Source: Rhynchosporium graminicola (lineage: Eukaryota; Ascomycota; Leotiomycetes; Helotiales; Ploettnerulaceae). Taken from it: a DNA stretch of 64,000 nucleotides. The DNA is taken from the NCBI GenBank assembly GCA_900074885.1, contig FJUW01000025.1:695118-759117 (forward strand), in the 5' to 3' direction. The translations under genes and the position numbers were made by a program. Under the pieces are notes generated by a model. That model did no database searches. It worked only from the letters and a program-made list of their open reading frames with translations, and was not told the DNA's origin. Positions 22,506 to 34,007 of this stretch are shown here, in pieces (the first letter of the stretch is position 1; every line of letters starts with the position of its first letter).

Positions 22506-25500
22506 CTTGGTTTTTGCTCCCTGGTCTTTCGTTGATGTTTGAAAGGGTACTCTTTGCTTCGAATTACAGATTGAAGCTTCTCTTGCCTTGAGGGAAGCGC
22601 AGCCTTTGGGCCGACAGGGTAGAGATATAGATATTCGCGAAGAGGTAAGTAGGACATTGATGGACCTCGCACATCCTGCACGAGAGCTTGTATCGAGTCT
22701 ATATGTCCGGCCTCTCCAGGGTCTGAACAGGGTCGTCAACAAAACTTGCAAGGCTCATGCAAGATGGCCGTGCTCGTGAACGCCACGAACAGCTGTGAGA
22801 CCAGGAGACTCGTCCCTCGAGATGCACCCAGCTTTGCCACTGGCATACCGTATGAGAGGTAACGGGTTCAAGTTCTGCAACAGCGTGCGCCTCAAGAAGA
22901 AGGTTAAGATACTTCAACGGCTAGGGACCTGCATAGGCTGAATGATTTACATGTGTGGAGAACATGAGAAGGAAGGCATAGGACGGGACGTTCCTCACAT
23001 CAATCTGTGGGCGGACAGCACGAGCCGTCCCCTGTTCGACATTTGGTGTTTTAGTTGAACCGGTTATTATCTAGTAATGCCATCTTTGGGGACGGACTGA
23101 CTGCTTGCGTTGCAGTACGAGCAGAGCAGATTGGCTGTAGATAAATTTTGTACAACAGCGCGTAAGCGAAGCAAGAATTTGAATTTCGAAGACTCGAATT
23201 TCTTGAAGCTCCCTTGGTAAAACGGCGAAGCTTTACGCCATTCCAGAGAATTGACAGGTGCGCCAAGGTTCCAAATTGTCCGCAGTACGTCAAACTCGGT
23301 TGATTCAGATGATGGGCTGAATAACGAGGTTCTCCCGCTCCAGAGAATGCCTGTCTCATGTGGACGCTCGCTGACATTCCCGATCCGGATACCCAGCCTC
23401 CTGCTTCTTTGGGAGTCTCGCTCTTTTCCTGTGAAGCTCGTTCGGCCTCTCTCCTCATCTGTTCGTTGCTGCTACTGCAGACATATTCAGATTGATCTCA
23501 GGATTAAATGCAAGATTTTGTTTGGCATATTCAATAACGCGACTATCCACTTCGTTTCCGTATTTAATCTTCCGTGCGTGGAGAGTCTGACTGAGAAGAG
23601 GCCTGATCTGGCTGCGGAGCATTAAGATGCGATGCATCCGAGGTCAGTAGGAGGATTCAACCCTGTCAATATTTGGTATCTCGATATTTCGTGCCACCAA
23701 GACTGATTGACAGCGCTACTCCTGAGGAGACGAGCGCCCGAGTACCCCCATTCGTACAGTGTTTCGAACACGATGATGCAGTTTTGATACCATTCATTTG
23801 AAAAATCGGAAAATCGGTTTGAGAATGTGCAAGTCTCCATGACCGGGTAGCATCCATCGAGTGTAACTGATTATATGCATCTCAGATCTATGCCATCTCT
23901 CGATCTAGCGAGAAGATGGATGGACAGCGCCACTGTGACCGGTATCCATTTCCCGCATTCAACGCAAAGCTACATTGCACGGAGACATTGATGAGTGTCG
24001 ATCTCGTGAGGTTTATTTGGATGCTTGATGTACCAAACTTTCCAGTTCCCAATTTTTTGCACTCGGACAGCAACCGGCGAATGTGAATCACTTGTGCTAA
24101 ACACCCATGCTCAAGTGATTGAAGAACCCCGTATTTGCATCGGCGGAACGCCACATTGAACCCTCGGTCGTACAAAATCTCGCTTATTCCCGACGAGAGC
24201 CGAGAAGATGTGCCTTATAAGATCAAGCAACGGGTCGTAATGAAGGAATCGGGAGGAGAAGCCGTGTGGATGGAATCCTCCTTGGCTGTCCCGACGCTAC
24301 TGGACGTATAGACAGCGGCACAGTTTTCTGAAGACCTGGAGATGATCATGTTCGATGGGAATTCGTCAAGCATGAACGAAGCGGTAATTAACGTGTTACG
24401 AGATCACTATTCCAAGATAGAGACTGAAGATATTTAACTCAAGTCTGTTGAAGTTCAGACACAATTATAGGACATACGGAGTACGAGTAACATAAAACAC
24501 CGCGCACCCTCTGGAAAAAGCTGCCCGACCGAGCCAGGGTCTTGGCAAGACCTGGGAGCTAGTTGTGCACTAAACTGCCATGAAACTTTTGATTACTTGG
24601 AATTTTCATTGACAGATTATTATCATTGGTCTGGAATACACATCAACGCCTTTTTCAAGCCAGTAAATGTCTCGCACTGCCAAGTTTATCTTTGAGGATC
24701 ATGGACTCGACTTCATCGGATGTTTATTATCAGACACGTTTCGTACCTGCACCTACGAGCAATTTGCAGACGGATATCAACATACCAGGGAGGCAGGTAC
24801 GGTAGTGAGATATTTGCACGATTTTCACCGATGAAGGCAATCCATCCGACGAGCAGGCACGAATTGAAACAGGAATGACGAATACCTAGAATAGTATGTA
24901 ATGAGATCGATAATCGACATTGCGTGGTCCTGCCCTTGAGCGTTTGGACACGAGATTTGCACCTTCCTATATCGTCTAACACCGAGACACAATCTCGCAA
25001 CCCTGGAAATATGCTGTCATGTATTCCATAGCACCCTGGTAGTGCTTCACATGTGAATTCAGGTACAAACATTCTTCGCAGCCGACGATGACCTCTTTTC
25101 TGTAGTGTGTTTTTGTCTTGAAACATTTAACGAATTTCTGAAACTATTGATTGAGATTGTGAAAACTAAGGAAGATGACAATTTCATGCCAAAACTGTGT
25201 AGTAATTGTGAGGAAACGCATGACTGCCTTTACTCACAGGATTCGATAAGCACCCTGAAGATGAGTTGCTCAGCTTCGTGTCTTACCTGCTAGAGGATAA
25301 TGAGTGCGTTAACATCGAGCAATTCAATTCTCCAAACTTCTGAAATTTTTTCAGCGCAAAATTCAAGCCCGCATTTGCATCAGGCACATCCCAAGATTGT
25401 GAACTCATCGACAGTATTACCCTTATCCAATATCTAGGGCCAGAGACGAAAAAAATGCCAGCGTAAGGATATTACAATTAGAAGACTTCTAAGCTCACCT

Positions 25501-26765
25501 CGCTCTCAGGTCCCGCTGGAGAGAAACACCAATGATGAGCAGCAGCGAAATTCACTTTTGACCGACGAATGGTCCTGACCAGCTCACAGTACCTGCGTGT
25601 CTCCGAGCCAAAGAGAATTAGGAAAATATGATTTTCTGGCTGAAACTTTGATCATCGCTCCGAACATGACCGGATCAGCTAGAAGTGGTATGGGGGCCCG
25701 CCTTCACTTGAACTTGGCACCTGAATTGTACATACTCTGTTTAGATTGATGCGTAGAAAGGTAGATGCAGGCAGCCATCTTATATTCAACAGTTGGTGAA
25801 CACCTATACGGCATTTGGTAATCTTCCCAGTCCTTAATACCTCGATTGATTTCATGAATTGTTATAGTACACCCAGTCTAACTCAGTTTCAGGACATGTG
25901 AAGTACATACAAGTATGCTCAAGTGCTGAGATGAACTCCAGAAATATCAAGATATCATCTCTGAATACCAAGCTTTGGCTCGCTGATGGTAGGAAAAGCC
26001 AGCTACTTCTTTGTGAGTCAAATTTAGAAGTCTTTCCCTGAAAGCTCATTTGAACTAGCGCTATGATACAAATCTCACGAAAGGGAATTACAGTAGCAGC
26101 AATTGCTTGCCTGCTACTCAATCTCGCGTCCCATACTATCATGGCCTATATCTATACTTTCCCTTGGCTGATGTTGTGCCGAGAAACGTTTGAGCTACCT
26201 TGAATAAGCGAGTGGTTTAAGCGAACACGCAAATAAAGTACTTTCGTACCTTTTGTACCACATGAGCCCTCTTTACACTTGAGCACGTGAATCAGACGGT
26301 CAGATTGGTATTGCAGATCGAATAGACTCTTGGTCTCGTATCGCCATAAAATGCTCGAATGCCTGCCTAATTACCAGTTAAGTGTAAGGTCTAGTTAGGT
26401 CTATAACTGTTACGCACCAGTTTAGGCAAATCCGTGTTCCATAAAGCTAAAACTGCTTAGTTAATACTTGAGGCCCTATTCGGCTTGAATCAACGTGATA
26501 TTCTAAAGCTTCGGAAAATGTGTAAGAACCTAACGTTGGCGGCTTCCTGGAATATCACACCATATGCATGTGTAAATGCCTCCACCAGCAAAGCCCCGAG
26601 CCAGTCTCGATTAAGGGAAGAGCTTCCTGATTCATCGGAAGCCGGTATAATTTTTATCTCTTCGGCATTCCTGTATGGGCTTTAAAATTCGGGGTGCTAG
26701 AGCCGCTGCCATACCTTCAAACTCTTGAATGGAGGCTTAGCTATTGTAACCTCCTCAATCCGCTC
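22506..26765. other. 4.3-kb gene-poor stretch
   Basis: I recognise no protein on either strand. Open frames are at most about 140 codons, mutually overlapping and cysteine/serine-rich as in random translation. Base composition is near that of neighbouring intergenic DNA, not the AT-rich transposon type, so this looks like long unique non-coding DNA or very old gene remains. The first part must hold the promoter of the rhodopsin-domain gene. Confidence 0.4.
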
Positions 26766-27907
26766 TCAAACATCCGGAACGTTTACTTCTCCAATAACAA
26801 CCTTCAAAATATCTGGTAAAATCTTTGTAGCATCTCCCTGGAAAAGGAAGTCTCCGTTCCTCAAATTGCTAGCTGCACCCAACTCACCTCCCATTCCTTC
26901 CATGTTGACAACCACAACACGAGCTCCGCGCCGCCTTGCCTGATCCACATATCCAGCAGCAGGATACACAGTAGCAGTCGTCCCAATGACCAGAATCAAG
27001 TCAATCTTGCCTTTGTTAATCCAAGCGTCCATTTCAGTGAGAGTGTCCTCTGGAAGTGCTTCTCCAAACCAGACCACTCCTGGGCGTAGAAGGCCAGTCT
27101 TGCACTCAGGACACTTGGGAAGCTCGTCTGGGTTGATCGTGTTGGTATTGACATTCGGGTCCAGGTATGCTGCTCGAGCCTTGATAGTGTTGGCCGAAGC
27201 TGCTAGACGCTCGTCTTCAGCGGTATCGATTTGGAGGATGGGATGAAATGGATCATCATAGTTATTTTGTTCAATGCGTGAGCAGTTGAAGCATTTGATG
27301 TCGAAGAGTGAGCCATGCAGGAGCTTCAATTGGTCTCTAGGGTGGTTGGCTCTCTGAGATAGACCTATGGATTGTTAGAGAGTTTTGGTTCTCATGTTTA
27401 CACTGTTCAGAGATACTGATATTATTGTGCGACCGAAATACACAATGCCATGCCATTTGTCTTGTCGAAAAGTGACTTACCATCTACATTCTGAGTCAGC
27501 GTGATGAAGTCCGGCATCTTCTTAGATAGCTCAACCAGCGCATAGTGACCGGCATTAGGTTTCGCCTGCAGGGCCATGTGTCTTCTCATAGAATAGAAAA
27601 GCCAGACTAAGCCCGGATCTCTCGCAAAAGCTTCAGGTGTTGCAAGTGTCGTAGCTTGATGATTCCGCCACATCCCGCCAGCACCTCTAAATGTCCCCAG
27701 GCCTGAAGCTGCCGATAATCCAGCCCCACACAGCGCTAGTATCCGCTTTGAACCTTTAAGGACATCGCTGAACTCTTGAACATCACTGCTGGGTCCGAAC
27801 GACGATTCAGGCACGGTAATCGTCATTGTTCGTAATTGCTTGAGAGTCTCAATTTTTTGGATGATGGTCATAGAATTTCGCTGCAGAAGGCTTGAGATGC
27901 GATGCAT
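26766..27907 (-). CDS. Class III sirtuin, NAD-dependent lysine deacylase (SIRT5-like)
   Basis: Two exons, 27907-27481 and 27364-26766 (341 residues). Sirtuins remove acyl groups from lysine using NAD. Visible motifs: CGAGLSAASGLGTFRG (NAD-binding, about 60-75), TQNVDGLSQRA with the 116-nt intron inside it, catalytic His159 in LLHGS, and zinc ligands CFNC (167-170) plus CPEC; GVVWFGEALP and VIGTTATVYPAA also fit. Tyr105 and Arg108 (FYSMRR) match the Tyr-Arg pair that lets SIRT5 class enzymes bind succinyl-, malonyl- or glutaryl-lysine, so deacylation of acidic acyl groups is likely. The N-terminal MHRISSLLQRNSMTIIQKI is basic and could be a mitochondrial presequence; a later Met (residue 28) would give a cytosolic form. 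Confidence 0.9.
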
Positions 27908-28560
27908 GCTTTTTGAAGGCAGAATGTTGTTAGTATGCTGGGGCGGGCTGTTGCTTTGTGCGCTGGTGGAAATGAAATCACGATTGGATCACATGACTTG
28001 TACTGTATCCCAGAATTCGAGGTTCAGATGTCCGCGCTTAATGTTCTGGATGCGATGCTTCGAGGAATTTTATAAGATCCTGAGTATGTCTTGAGTCCGT
28101 ACGTAGAAATAAGGAGAGGTAGAGGGATTGTCCGGACCTCTTCGCCTCAGTCCACTTCTAATCTAGCTCCAATAATGCTCCAGTAAGCTAATTTTGGAAC
28201 CGGAGAGCGTCCTTTGTCGACTACAAGACTGGTGGGATCTGAGACCTCTGTTTAAACATTGAGAGAGACTTTCTGAATCCGGGAACGATAGCCTTCTACT
28301 TTACACGATTCGGCTCTATAATTTCCGATGGAAGGTAACTCTTGAAGGCTTATTTAATTGGGCAACACGAAATTAACAAAACAAAGCGAAGATCTCTAGC
28401 TGTATTAGTTCGTTTTTCATATTTGTCTATCTATAAATACCATCATCCATCATTATCATAATCATTGGTGAACCAAATGCCGAAGGGAAACTGGTATAAA
28501 CAATCTTGAATCGCTCAGTATTGCTACTCGCCGGGCAGAACAATTTCAAAAAGTGGACAA
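27908..28560. other. Upstream region of the sirtuin gene
   Basis: Between the sirtuin start and the stop of the next minus-strand gene. No recognisable coding signal; AT-richer from 28260 on. Confidence 0.45.
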
Positions 28561-29592
28561 TTATCGATCGTAACTGTCTTTGCGGCTTCGATGATGACTT
28601 CTGTGGCTTCTTCGACTTCTTCCACCATCACTATCATCGTCGCTCCTAAATTTGTCATCCCATCTTTCTTGTTTTTTCGCCGTCGCTTTCTTACCATCCT
28701 GCCACTTATCAACAACCGCGTTAACTGCTAGGCCACCGACCGTCGCGCCAAGCAAGGTCAAGATAGAATTTGGGTCATTCTTGGGCCCTTTTTTTCGATA
28801 TCCAACTTGCGCCTTCTGGGCTGCCCATCCTCCGACCATAGCTCCCACAGCTCCACCTGTCAATCCAACCGTACTAGCCGTAAAGACGTTGTTCATGTCT
28901 TCCTTCAATTTGTAGCGATGAGCTACATCCTTTGCTTTGTCGCTGACCCGATCAACTGTATCTGAGCCAGAGCCATTGCCGTGCCGACGAGACCGAGATA
29001 TTTGCTGGTCATAGCTGTAATCGTTCCTCCTATCTCTAGGGCCGTGGTATGAGCTACTCCTTCTAGTAACAGCTTTTGGCCGGCGAGGTCTCCGATACGA
29101 GTCGGAATGATAATCGTCGTCGTTGTAGCAATCTACATCCCGGCCTCTATTCATCGCCATATGAGGGACGCCAGCAGATGGTTGAGGTGTGTAGTATGAG
29201 GTTGCAGAGGCAGGAGGCGGCGATGGCATATATTCAGGCCTGGGGTGAGGAGGATCGTGACTGTAATATGGCGGGGAGCTGTATACTGAATCTGGCGGCA
29301 TGTACGAGTAGCCTGGTTCTGTTGCGGGAAGGTTCCTATAATCTGAAGATCCTCGATGGGACGTTGATCGATGGTCTATCTCTTTTTCTGAATCCGATTC
29401 GTAGTTTGAACGGGTGTCTGTCGAATTCTTGCGACTCTTCTGACCACGATGGAGGTGGAGGTTCTTCGGGTTGTAGGTATCGGAATGTAGCGCCTTGTCT
29501 GGCAGCTTATGAAAATGCTTGTCTATCATTTTGTCGGCTCCCTCCAACCCCAATTCGACAAACTCCTCCATGGTTAATCCGAATACCCGCAA
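28561..29592 (-). CDS. Glycine-rich hydrophobic hypothetical protein
   Basis: Single exon, 343 residues. After a short N-terminal helix (TMEEFVELGLEGADKMIDKH), most of the first 220 residues are Ser/Tyr/Pro/Arg-rich and likely disordered. Then two glycine-zipper-like hydrophobic segments appear: TASTVGLTGGAVGAMVGGWA (about residue 240) and LTLLGATVGGLAVNAVVDKW (about 285). The tail is Arg/Ser/Asp-rich (SRRSHRSHHRSRKDSYDR). Similar architecture, a disordered front with paired glycine-rich hydrophobic stretches, is common in uncharacterised fungal proteins; membrane association is a guess. The codon-level frame is clean and long against competing frames, so I believe it is expressed. Confidence 0.7.
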   Translation of the reverse strand: MRVFGLTMEEFVELGLEGADKMIDKHFHKLPDKALHSDTYNPKNLHLHRGQKSRKNSTDTRSNYESDSEKEIDHRSTSHRGSSDYRNLPATEPGYSYMPPDSVYSSPPYYSHDPPHPRPEYMPSPPPASATSYYTPQPSAGVPHMAMNRGRDVDCYNDDDYHSDSYRRPRRPKAVTRRSSSYHGPRDRRNDYSYDQQISRSRRHGNGSGSDTVDRVSDKAKDVAHRYKLKEDMNNVFTASTVGLTGGAVGAMVGGWAAQKAQVGYRKKGPKNDPNSILTLLGATVGGLAVNAVVDKWQDGKKATAKKQERWDDKFRSDDDSDGGRSRRSHRSHHRSRKDSYDR

Positions 29593-30454
29593 CAGATGAC
29601 GTGAAGCGCAGCCAAGAAAGCTGAATGATAGAGCAGTGTGGCTCTAGTGCAAGGTCCGAATGTGCTTCCAAGACTTGTTGTTATGCGCGCAGATGATTCT
29701 TTTTTTTTTTGCAGGAATCGAGAATGTTCGACGTCAACGTTGCAGAACTTCTCTGTCTAACGGAGACTTGGTGATTCTAGGGATATGACTTCTTCTTTGC
29801 GAGTTGGAGTGAACCTACTTTAAGAGAGATACACACCGCGATTCTTATGGGCCACCTATAAGAGTGCGATTAGACCTCCTGCCCGCCCACGAGCTGCGAA
29901 TTCAAGCATGGAAGTTCGAGATTTCTTGGCCTTCGTCATCGTGCATAAAAGATGGCTAGTGAGAGAGAGAATAAGCGAGTCTATTTCTGTACGAAAGTCC
30001 TATCGTACTGTATGTACGCACCTACCAGATAGATACCTAGTCCGTACGTGGATAGTTACCATTATTCCAACGATTGCTGGGGATGGTTTGGCAGGAACTA
30101 AGAAGAAAGTCGCTGTGCAGATCTTCAAGAATAGAAAGAAATCTGATAGGAACAAGCTGCTTCTTTTCCCGCCGAAGCTGTTCATGCAGGTGCATCAGTG
30201 TCAGGATATCGGAATGTTTATTTTGGCCGGAGTCCCCACATATCAGCAAGCGAGGCTTCTGATCGGGAAAGGCTAGCGCATTTCTCGAAATGCCATGGCG
30301 TCAACTGCAGATCATGAACCCCCTGGATGGAAGCATATACTTTACTCGAAAGTCAACAAGTAATCGTACTTGTAGCCTTCACTCCTACACTTTCGCTTTC
30401 CCGCGCCACTTTCCTACGCCCTTTCGAATTCCATTCGTTGGAGGACCAATACTC
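29593..30454. other. Divergent intergenic region
   Basis: 862 bp between the divergent starts of the glycine-rich gene (minus) and the EF-hand gene (plus). It includes a T12 run near 29699-29710 and a 122-codon frame at 29908-30276 that has no recognisable domain and lacks intron or composition support. Confidence 0.45.
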
Positions 30455-31170
30455 ATGGCATTTGGACGAGTTCTGTTGGCATGTGCAGCTTCGGTGACTT
30501 TTGCCAGCATCGTGATGGCGCATGGAGGGGCACATCAAAAGCCATTAGTGGTTGATCCGGACGCGGATTGGGCCACAAGACATATGGCTGGTAAGACTGC
30601 TATTCACTTCTGGTGATGCATCATTGATCCCCCAGTAGAGGAGCATCACATTGGCGACTTCGACGCGCCCTCATTCTTCTCCCTTCATGATTATGACGAT
30701 AACGGATACTGGGACGCTCGGGAAATTTTGAAGACGTACGGAATGGAAGACCCGACCGCAAAAGACGTGACCCAGGACAAGAAAGCCGAAATACTGCGAG
30801 AAGTTTTGAAGTTGACGGATACGAACAATAACGGTTTGGTGGAGCGAGACGAATGGACGGCTTTTACACAAGAGAGGAAAGGAACCTTGCCGGATTTTGG
30901 GACGGGTCCGGGGCATCATTGGGATATGGAGACTGAATATGAAATCCATCATTGGGAAAAGTACGTTGGATTCTTGACATAGTGGAGGGCGAGCTAACTG
31001 CTATCAGATACCACGATGAAAATACGAAGGAGGAAGACTTGATACACCCAGAGGATATTGAGCATTTCAGGAAACACGACGAGTTGGAAGACGAAGCAGA
31101 GCGAGTCGCGGCACTGGATAAGATGTCAATTGTGGAGCAGAACATACCTGCGAAGTTCAGGAAAGAGTAA
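30455..31170 (+). CDS. SSP120: Secretory-pathway EF-hand protein (Ssp120-like)
   Basis: Three exons: 30455-30590, 30639-30960 and 31008-31170 (206 residues). A signal peptide (AFGRVLLACAASVTFASIVMA) is followed by HGGAHQKP. Two EF-hand loops are visible: DYDDNGYWDARE and DTNNNGLVERDE, both with Asp/Asn at positions 1, 3 and 5, Gly at 6 and Glu at 12. The EEHHIGDFDAPSFFSLHD lead-in and the IHHWEKYHDE segment match fungal relatives of yeast Ssp120 and animal nucleobindins, calcium-binding proteins of the Golgi/secretory pathway; yeast Ssp120 works with the cargo receptor Emp47. The C-terminus (PAKFRKE) has no HDEL retention signal. I chose ATG 30455 because it directly begins the signal peptide; an in-frame upstream ATG would bury it. 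Confidence 0.85.
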
Positions 31171-34007
31171 TATGTGGAAATACATAACACATTTCGGATC
31201 CAGGCATCACATTTGCCGTGACAGTTTGCTAGACCAGATAAGACGGTAGGTCACAATCTATCATGCAGTCGTCGGTAAGGGTGTGATAAAGCACCTTGCG
31301 CCACTCCACATTTGTTTACAGGCTTTTACTTTGCCTTGCGGCATGTTGCCACGACGTTTGAATCTGACACTTTCCACCTCAGAGGCTTTCTCGCCTCAAA
31401 TTCGGCATTTACCTATACAATGGCGGTGCGCGCGCATTCCGAGTAGCCATTCCCATGCGGCAAGCCATGCTTGTGCGATATCTCAATAGGCGATCATTCC
31501 TTGGAACATTCCAGCTTCTGCAACGTAAGATTATAGTTAACCTAAGATGATTTGGCAGGGCATTGAAAAGTCCAAAGGAAAATATAGCCTAAAAATGTAC
31601 ATTGGCCCTACCGGTTTTTATAACCTTGTAGGAGAAAAGAACCTCAACATGATATTCCACAACTCCTAAAAGCTGAGCAAAGATTGTGCATCCCAAAATG
31701 GGACTCCAAAACTGCGGCATGGAACCTGGGGAGAGATCATTTCTAGCTTAGGATATATCTGGAACAGGGAGAAGCCCTATCAAAAATATTCCAGGTGAAA
31801 ACGGATTTGGTAGAAGACTCGCGGCATAGGGACTGCTCACCTTGCAAGTGGCTCATCGGTGACTAACCTCACCAAGAAGTTTACAGAATGCTTCATTCAG
31901 AAAGCGAGCAAGCAAGCCAAGACAAGACTTTGAATGTTCCTCTTCACGTCTATCTCAAATGATTGATGGCCACTAGCTCGTTGACTTCTTGCATAGTTCT
32001 CAAGATGTACAAACTCAGCCCAGATTTCAATCAAATCTACTGCAACTATGACGATGCTTTCCTATTGATGGTAAATTAACATGCCGAAAGTCGTGAACTG
32101 GAAGGGACATTCAGCAAGAGACAGGATGCTTGCTGCCACCAAGCAATGGATTAATTCAGCTGGAACAAATCTGAAATAGAAAGTGGCGAATGAAGATTGG
32201 GAACCACATTTTGGCTCTCGATTTATCTTCGCTAAAAGCATGGGAGATGTTGGCATCAGTGAAGATGGACAACCTTCGGCTTTACTGCCCTTCCTGTGGG
32301 CCATCAGCTCAAATTCCATCCCTTGTGCCATCTGGATGGGTTCGAGTGTCTGCAGCGACCAGGTCTTATCGGTCGTCTGGAGAGATGAGTTTTAGGCTTC
32401 AGCGATCGTGGACCGGAACAGGGAGCTAACAGTCGATGTTCTGGAACCTACCAGTCAAAATCCTCTTACTCCCGAATACTTTGGGTGCTCAATTCACGCG
32501 TTCGAGCTCAAACACCGTCGATTGGCAGGCGATCCAAGAATCAGAATGTGATGATCACATTCTGAAGAAGGGCAGCTATATTATTCTCCCTTCATGTATT
32601 AAGTCAGGGCCTCGTCTGTAAGAGCAGTTTCTTACAGTGTAATCTCCTAGCCTGGCTAGTTTTAGAGTTGAGATACTTCTTACTTCCGATATACTCTTGT
32701 ATACTCCCAAACTTCATTCAAAGAAGTGAGTTAGCTCCGAGAACCTAAGGAATAGAGGATGTGGATAGTCATCCTGCAAACAAATTCTGGCTGCATAGGC
32801 TCATCGAGATGCCGTAGATGAGAGCCTCAGATCTGGACGGGTACACGCAGTTCAAATTGGCTATGAAGTCAGGAGAAATTTTTCGTAAGTCCCAAGCTTC
32901 TGATTCCTCAGGACACACTGGCATGGCTATGTACAGCTTATGGAGACGGATAATTGCGACGGATGATCGATATGTACAGGTCGATTTTCTATGCCAAGTA
33001 AGAGATTATGGTTGCAGCTCCTCTCTTGGTGCTCAAATTTCAAGTTGAACTCTGGACTGGATGACGACGAAGGGAAAAATATCTGACAGAGTCGCGAAGC
33101 CTGATGAGAGTTTTGCAGAAGCTGGGATTTTATCATCAGATCGGCATCTGATGGTGTACTTAACGAGGAGGAAGTAGAGCAAGGAAAAGGCACGGAGACG
33201 AATTCAATAGCAACAGAATCATGTATTCGATCAAGAAAAGGCTTCGACCAAGAACAGGCATGCATTTGGCTGATACATCGTAATCTTTCACTTCACCAGA
33301 TCTACGAGCTTCCAGCTTTTTGAAAGTTATCTTGTCCATATTCACAAAGACAAAGCGGCTACTCTTGTCAATAGTCACCAAACCCTGGAAAATCTACCGG
33401 CCGGATGGATTTTGTACATGTCGATCTCATGGTTGATTCTCACCTCAATTTCTTCTGCAAGATTATGAGCGTATCTCCCAGCTTTATTCACTCTACAATT
33501 CGTGAGACTGCGCTAGGGTTTGTCTTTCTTCATATAGACACATCCTGGGTTCTTCAAAGGAAGTCCAAAGTCTCGGGTTTTCACGACTTCCGATCCTCCA
33601 TATCTTCGAGCAGTACTCATTTGATATCAGCCCCTGAAATTAACTATGGTTCCATTATAATAGGTTAACACTTCTGCCCGAAGGTAGGTCAACTCAAAGG
33701 CTACTTCCTAAGCATGATGCTGGACAGAATTGGTTGCAGAATTCTTATCTCTACATCAACACGACGATATTCACTTCTCGATTCACACGACTCGTCAAGT
33801 TTTCTTCAAAGGTCAGGCAACTAGCTTCCTGGCACAAGAGCTACTTAATCTACCTCTCACCGTATCCCTTTCTTCAACAAATACAATTTACCTCGATAAC
33901 TACTAACCTCGTATCATCACGCCACATATCTCACTAGAGAGGCCTTAGCTTTAGCAGAGTTGACAAGAGCCTCCCATACTCATAATTTGCAGGGCTCACC
34001 AGCTGTC
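31171..34007. other. 2.8-kb gene-poor stretch
   Basis: No supported gene. Short frames occur on both strands; one plus-strand frame near 32190-32340 (LRLYCPSCG and GWVRV) looks protein-like but leads nowhere in frame and may be a fragment. No repeat termini were seen. Confidence 0.4.

Noticed and set aside
22266..22751. Upstream extension of the rhodopsin-domain protein from 22751
   Set aside because: The added residues are Arg/Cys-rich and non-homologous looking; the ATG at 22505 starts just before helix 1.
23051..26142. Several minus-strand open frames of 95-137 codons
   Set aside because: No domain, no consistent frame across splice sites, and random-like composition.
29908..30276. 122-codon plus-strand open frame
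   Set aside because: Basic, featureless translation; competing frames on the other strand are equally long.
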